A model generated the notes under the pieces. It made no database searches, was not told the DNA's origin, and saw only the letters and a program-made list of their open reading frames with translations. Below are positions 60,301 to 64,000 of a DNA stretch of 64,000 nt, piece by piece. Origin of the DNA: Hyphochytrium catenoides (Eukaryota; Sar; Hyphochytriomycetes; Hyphochytriales; Hyphochytriaceae); assembly GCA_900088475.1 (NCBI GenBank), contig FLMG01001584.1, positions 1 to 64,000 of the forward strand, in the 5' to 3' direction. Made by a program: the position numbers and the translations under genes. Position 1 is the first letter of the stretch. Every line of letters begins with the position of its first letter.

Positions 60301-63300
60301 ATTCCAACGACACGGAGGCAGGCAGAGAGGGCAAAGAGGAAGCAGGAACATTCCAGTCTACGCAAGAAGAAAACCCCTGGTCCCCATACAGGAGCTGGAA
60401 ACTCCCTGTTTCTGCCCTGACATCCACTGTTTGGATGGTGGCGACCGGTGGGGCACAGCTGTCGTCCCACTCCGGGATAAGCGGAGCAAGAGGAGGAGAT
60501 ACGAAAAGAATAGTAGTCCTTAAACCGTTCCCATAGGTCTGGATATTCACCTCCTTTATTCCTATGGTTCGGAGTTCTGAGATGGCTTCCAAACGCTCTC
60601 TCAAAGAGGAAGGCGATCGGCTCTCCGCTAATCTGTAATCTATGCATGCGGAGAGACTGGACGAGTACCTTAGCCGGTATTCCCCATATATTAGTCGCCC
60701 AGGTCCTTTTACGCCAAAGTCGATTATCTGCAAAGTGCTACCTCGAGTGTAGACCGCTGTACCTAACGAAAGGGGAAGAGTCGGAGAGGAACTGGCAGGG
60801 ACAGTCACAGAAGATGAGAATTTTACAGCTATCTCCAGAATCCCTGGCTGCGGCTCTTTCTGTTCTTTCTCTCCCTTGTCTCTGTTCACCAGGATTGTCC
60901 ACCAACAGTTGGGGGGAGCACAAGAATCTGAGGGGTTAGAACATCCCTCGTAGTCAACTTGCAGTGCCAATATAGATTGAGAAGGGGAAGCAAAAGTAAT
61001 ATGGTAGCGGTGAGTTGTCACCCATTGAGAGGAGAAGCTCTCTTTGCTGACAGAGACTGATAGAGCCAGGGAAGAACTGGCTTCCAATGACGTCTTCACG
61101 GAAGCTGCTGAGTCGTCCCAAGCAAGGCATTCCGTGGGTATTCCCCCATAGAGTAAACGGAAGGTGCTTCCGGCTAATGTCGCAGATGGACTGGAAGACA
61201 AGTCTACAGTTTGAATCATGTCCTTTTCTGAGTAGAACGGACGAGGGTTAAGGATGGAAACTGCTACTATAGATGGTGGAGATGTCTCGACGACAATCTT
61301 GTGAGAATAAGAGAGGCTCCCCGCTCTGCCAGGATTGGGAAGATGCAGCGAGGCAGAACGAGAAGGGAGGAAAGCTCCTGCTCTAATACAGTCAGAAGTA
61401 AGAGAGCTCCACTGGGAAATGCTAGAGGCTATTGCGGAAACCGCTCTGTAGACCGCGGCTCTTGCAACTTTTCTGGAGGTGTCAGGCTGGTATTCCTCGG
61501 ACCAAAGGATGTACGTGCGGTCACCGTCCTCGAAACCTTCGGAGCTAACAAGCGAAGACGAGCTTGCACCCATGTGTGGGAAGAGGTTGAGTCCTCCTTC
61601 TTCACCTCCGGGAAAGACCACAGAGCTAGAGTCCACGAAGCGAGATATTGTTGTCGCTTCTCCAAGGTCGAATTCTCTGACCCTTACCCTCATTGGTATG
61701 CTGGGGTCAGAGGCTTCCTCCCAACTTAAAAGTAAACTCGTATCGCCCTTTCCTACGACCAGAGAGGGTGCTCGAGCAACTCCATTCCTGTCCCAGTTTA
61801 GGCCCTCCCCCATGTCTAGAGAAGACAAGCTGAAGTCCCTTTTATTGTAAGCTGATAGGTGAATGACGGAAGAGCCTAATCTTTCTTCTACCCAGGCCAA
61901 GAAGAGTAACTCTGCCGTCTGCGCCATGGTGGGCTCCATGGCAGAGTGAGAATTATCATGGTTGAAGCTTTCTCCGTCTGGAAGGACAGGGAGCCATCTG
62001 TTTGGACCGGAATGGTAGGCATATACCCTTACCTGTTTAGCCCCGGGGATCCCTCCAATCTCTTCTTCCCAGGCACAAAGGAGATTTCCTTCTTCATCTC
62101 TAATAGAGAGGACCGGATTTCGCGCGTTTGCGGATGGGTCATAATTTAATGGTGCCCCGAAATCCCTGTGGAGAAACCTCCAGGTATCGCTGTGAACGGT
62201 CCAAGCAGCTACACGGATCTGCTCGACTCCGGCGCCCGACTCTTCTGTCCAAGTCACATACATTACTCCGTCCAAAGCTACAGCTCTGGGACTCTGAGCA
62301 CTTCTTAGTGGATTTAGATTCACCCCTCTTCCTCCCACCCCTCCATCTATCGAAGTCCAAGAGGGTTCGTTGTTATCATTGTTATATTGTGCCACTCGAA
62401 TCTGCCAGACACTATCAATGGGGTTCCATTCGTGCCAGATAGCCATCAAAGTCGGGGTCGTAGGAGAGGATACAGGAGAAACAGACACCAATCGCAGTCC
62501 TCCGGCAGGTTGAGAGCTGTCAATAGCAAGAGAAGATGAACCTGTCACATCACTCCAGCTTGGACCCAGGAGAGATGGATCGAGTTGGACTGAAACACGC
62601 AGCAGAGATTGACCTCCAGCCACTTCTACTCTTCCAGCATATAGCAACCCCATATGCTCGACACCTGATACCGCCACTACGGAGAGAGACGACGGCGTGA
62701 GGAGGGGCCCCAGATAGTCCAGACAGACGAGAGAAAAATGCCCTGCATAATCCAATGTTGGGGAAGAGTCTCCTTCCTGCACCTCATAAAGAAAGCGGAG
62801 TTCTTTGGGTGACATTTGACGATATAACGGCAGAACCGTGTCATATTCTTTGCCGGTTCTTATGGCTAAAGACACCTGACCGTGACTGCTGGGAGTGATA
62901 GACACAGGAGACGAGAAAAATACGGATATCGGAATGATCTCTCCCACTCCATAGGTTCCACTCGGTATGCTGCTATTCACCGATGATATAACTGTGACGG
63001 CGTTTGCAATGCTTATTCCGAACGTCGGGAAGAGACGCAGCGGGGTCCCTGACAGACTGCGGAGGAGTGTCCGAGCTTCAGTGGTAGTAGACGCCTGCAC
63101 TATTGATGCGCCTAGTGAAATGGAAGTGAAGAGAATGGTTTTTCAGGTAAGCTAAGCTGCTTCCAATGCGATCGAAGGCCAGGCTGAAGCTTTGGATAAC
63201 AACAAACGTTAACCTCAGGTGAAATACGAGAGGACTAAGTGCACAACGTGTTAGCTAACTTACCTGAGGGTAACTCCAGAGCAGTGTCGCCTTCAACATC

Positions 63301-64000
63301 CACTACTGGTGCACTGTCTCCCAGATTCACCATGTACTCAAATATGCAAGTCCGGCCCCCTTCCATTCGAGAAAATGGTGCCCTTCCGATCCGTCCTCCC
63401 AGCCTGAGAGACATCACAGGAGCGCCTATGGTTCCAAGAAGCGTACGTCAATAGGTATTACTATCGAGAGAAGGCATCCTGCTGAAAGCTGGGCGACAGA
63501 AATGAAATCTACATTGGGAAATATGGGCCAGCACAGGACTTGACATCTCAAAGGGACAAGGTCGTGGGAGAAGGGTAGAGGTTCCAATATAGGAGAGAAA
63601 GGAACTTTGGGTTTTAAACCTGTGACATCAACGTCGGCCTGGAACACCACAGCTATCGGGATTATTTGCCCTGCAGTGTAAATCCCGTCCGGGACCAATG
63701 GGTAGAGCTCCTCCACAGCGTTTACGGTGGGGCTTAGAGTGATTGCGGACAAAGATGCTGCAGGCAAGAGCAGCTCCGCGTGGGTCATTGGAGAACCAGA
63801 CGCCTTCTTGATGTATGTATCCTCAATCGAGCCGTAGAGAACTGTTAGCCCTCGAGCACCCTCTACGTCGAGTCCCACAACCGAGTCATATTCTGTGACC
63901 TGAAACCGAAAAAGGAGCGTATCCCCTTTATCAGCTCCAGCTCCGTCACTAGTAGATAGCGACGACGATGCAAAGTCACTGAGCAAAAAAAATGGTGCGT
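44370..64000 (-). CDS. Giant extracellular SWM-repeat protein with nested domains (5' end beyond window)
   Basis: I can chain 34 exons without a phase error, from an exon starting at 63978 (its acceptor follows the right-edge intron) to the TAA at 44370-44372: at least 4584 residues, N-terminus missing. About 16 SWM-type beta repeats are present (pattern: PSGTYGVGEIIPISVFFSSP ... ATYTEGNNTQALTFAYTVRE ... LDY ... SLxLNGG ... LxLPxPG ... IxVDTTPP), as in cyanobacterial SwmB and many protist surface proteins. Inserted in them are two seven-bladed propellers, a YHYH domain and several repeated EYRL modules. Near the C-terminus are a P-like domain, a discoidin/fucolectin-type domain and a cadherin-like domain (PPPGFLGSDSFSFSL). 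No transmembrane helix was seen. It is probably a secreted or cell-surface adhesin. The largest exon is 58249-63111 (4863 bases). Others: 63620-63978, 63264-63425, 57687-58121, 57428-57570, 56830-57115, 56105-56664, 55738-55882, 55271-55555, 54770-55030, 54571-54623, 54239-54426, 53827-53984, 52767-53583, 52496-52620, 51863-52348 and 18 more down to 44370-44705. Confidence 0.85.
45510..48416 (-). other. P-like domain split around a discoidin/fucolectin-type domain
   Basis: Exon 48080-48416 has LEVLIRGLYHEEAGNLSFAL, the first strands of a proprotein-convertase P-like fold. Exon 45510-45762 has AFGGLKGSGQWTLRIADRGK, its closing strands. Between them lie NIARRGGAYQSSLGFGADAN-RAIDGD (exon 47672-47849), DPWWEVDLGETTRVGTIKVW (47458-47544 into 47150-47309) and CRYIRLQKMGGG ... 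SLAEVEVFE (45912-46316), which are the start, core and end of a discoidin/F5-8C or fucolectin-type lectin domain. An EYRL-like module interrupts that domain as well. Confidence 0.6.
49750..50600 (-). other. YHYH-type domain (three exons)
   Basis: The encoded order is FSFPRYPRKA, GIGLDGVPIRFY, LSVDSCAGAPDANG, MYHYTRLSSCL, IGYAMDGFPIYY, LDDCNGREE and APPYLIGCLAG. This is the arrangement of the YHYH domain (NGVPxYNP, CxGHP..G.YHYH, GYAxDGFPIY, LDxCNG, YLIGCFRG). The name-giving motif is YHYT here, and the second YHYH-like site is YAYYAT. Both have lost a His. Confidence 0.78.
55850..57966 (-). other. Seven-bladed propeller-like domain B (exons 4-8)
   Basis: The same blade pattern is spread over five exons: FLVWTEE/VQAALLT, IVAWVEP/VRASLYN, YCAWEER/VRVKSFR, YLAWSQL/IIRVSEHE, LLSWKEQ/IWAASLS, YISYLDS/RLRVARWN, LAVWEEE/IQIKFFD. 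It starts after the N-terminal half of an SWM repeat (APGTYGAGEVVNIAAKFRRK) and ends before the C-terminal half (PVAVDTLEFKYVVQPG). Confidence 0.62.
57299..57418 (+). repeat. Two tandem duplications inside one intron of the giant gene
   Basis: agaaggccagaagaggacgt occurs twice (period 21) near 57299-57340. ggtccacagaatgtagcccg plus agtaaaag occurs twice (period about 35) near 57357-57418. Both lie in the intron 57116-57427. Confidence 0.85.
58931..61216 (-). repeat. Four copies of an EYRL/FRLLYGG module
   Basis: Copies at about 60935-61216, 60461-60733, 60131-60448 and 58931-59269 share the order (I)QTVDL ... GxFRLLYGG ... xxCLxWD ... LExxxxLxxVxV ... (R)YxITFxxP. Key words: TFRLLYGGIPTECLAWD, GEYRLRYSSSLSACIDY, SFQLLYGDQGFSSCVDW, GEYRLQYGNEVTRCIKY. 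The module occurs widely in protist and some bacterial surface proteins. Its function is unknown to me. A fifth copy seems to lie in exons 46443-47309. Confidence 0.65.
61394..62668 (-). other. Seven-bladed propeller-like domain A
   Basis: Inside exon 58249-63111 seven segments share a strand pair of the type (I/L/Y)xAWxEE ... QIRVxxYN: AIWHEW/QIRVAQYN, YVTWTEE/QIRVAAWT, LCAWEEE/QVRVYAYH, FLAWVEE/VIHLSAYN, LLSWEEA/RVRVREFD, YILWSEE/VARAAVYR, and a first blade LLYAGRV/LLRVSVQLD. Blade links contain W and LN(Y/W)D. The repeat number suggests a closed seven-bladed beta-propeller. It lies between the two halves of an SWM repeat. Confidence 0.65.

Noticed and set aside
60228-61850. Plus- and minus-strand ORFs of 100-160 codons within the giant exon
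   Set aside because: Shadows of the 1620-codon open frame. None shows domain features.
1-64000. Search for CRISPR arrays, operons, Shine-Dalgarno sites or prophage genes
   Set aside because: The window is clearly eukaryotic: introns, nuclear protein families and large spacers. No regularly spaced repeats or phage genes were seen.
1-64000. Search by eye for tRNA or rRNA genes
   Set aside because: No convincing T-arm/anticodon-arm combination or rRNA core sequence was noticed. A covariance-model scan would be needed to exclude a tRNA.

Overview
The window is nuclear DNA of a flagellated protist. Every gene is split by many short spliceosomal introns, mostly GT-AG with a few GC-AG. Gene spacing is tight, often a few hundred bases, and neighbours run convergently or divergently. 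The gene set includes a radial spoke armadillo protein (RSPH14), the cilium-associated cyclophilin PPIL6 and a kinesin-4, so the organism very probably builds a flagellum. A lipid-binding ML domain fused to a papain-type protease, together with giant proteins made of SWM repeats, fits a stramenopile best, perhaps a heterokont alga or relative. That placement is an inference. There are two assembly gaps (11567-11649 and 43013-43069), and the window starts and ends inside genes.

Layout, left to right: a terminal exon of an upstream gene (48-119, weak); RSPH14 (+); ML-papain protease (-); a 3 kb gene-poor spacer with short tandem repeats; RRP7 (+); PPIL6 (-); a 2 kb spacer with a gap; a 24-exon kinesin-4 (+); ZNHIT3 (-); a 17-exon gene encoding a PX, helical, WW and auxilin-type J-domain protein (-); a small OTUD6-like coiled-coil protein (-); the splicing factor PRP17/CDC40 (+); a zinc-ribbon/IQ protein of unknown function (-); proteasome subunit alpha 4 (PSMA7, +); and a giant extracellular protein gene (-) that fills the last 20 kb and runs off the right edge.

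Most gene models were rebuilt exon by exon from splice sites, and reading phase stays consistent along whole chains. Examples are 24 exons giving 1652 residues for the kinesin, 17 exons giving 1407 residues for the PX-WW-J protein, and 34 exons giving at least 4584 residues for the giant protein. Genes of shared function are present (flagellum; ribosome and snoRNP assembly through RRP7 and ZNHIT3; membrane traffic) but nothing suggests operons.

Two things stand out. The giant protein is a chain of about 16 SWM repeats, several of which are interrupted in the middle by whole other domains: two seven-bladed propellers, a YHYH domain and several copies of a shorter module. A split P-like domain in turn encloses a discoidin-type lectin. 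The second is the apparent fusion of a PX-domain sorting-nexin-like protein to a WW domain and a clathrin-uncoating J domain in one reading frame. Both need transcript support.
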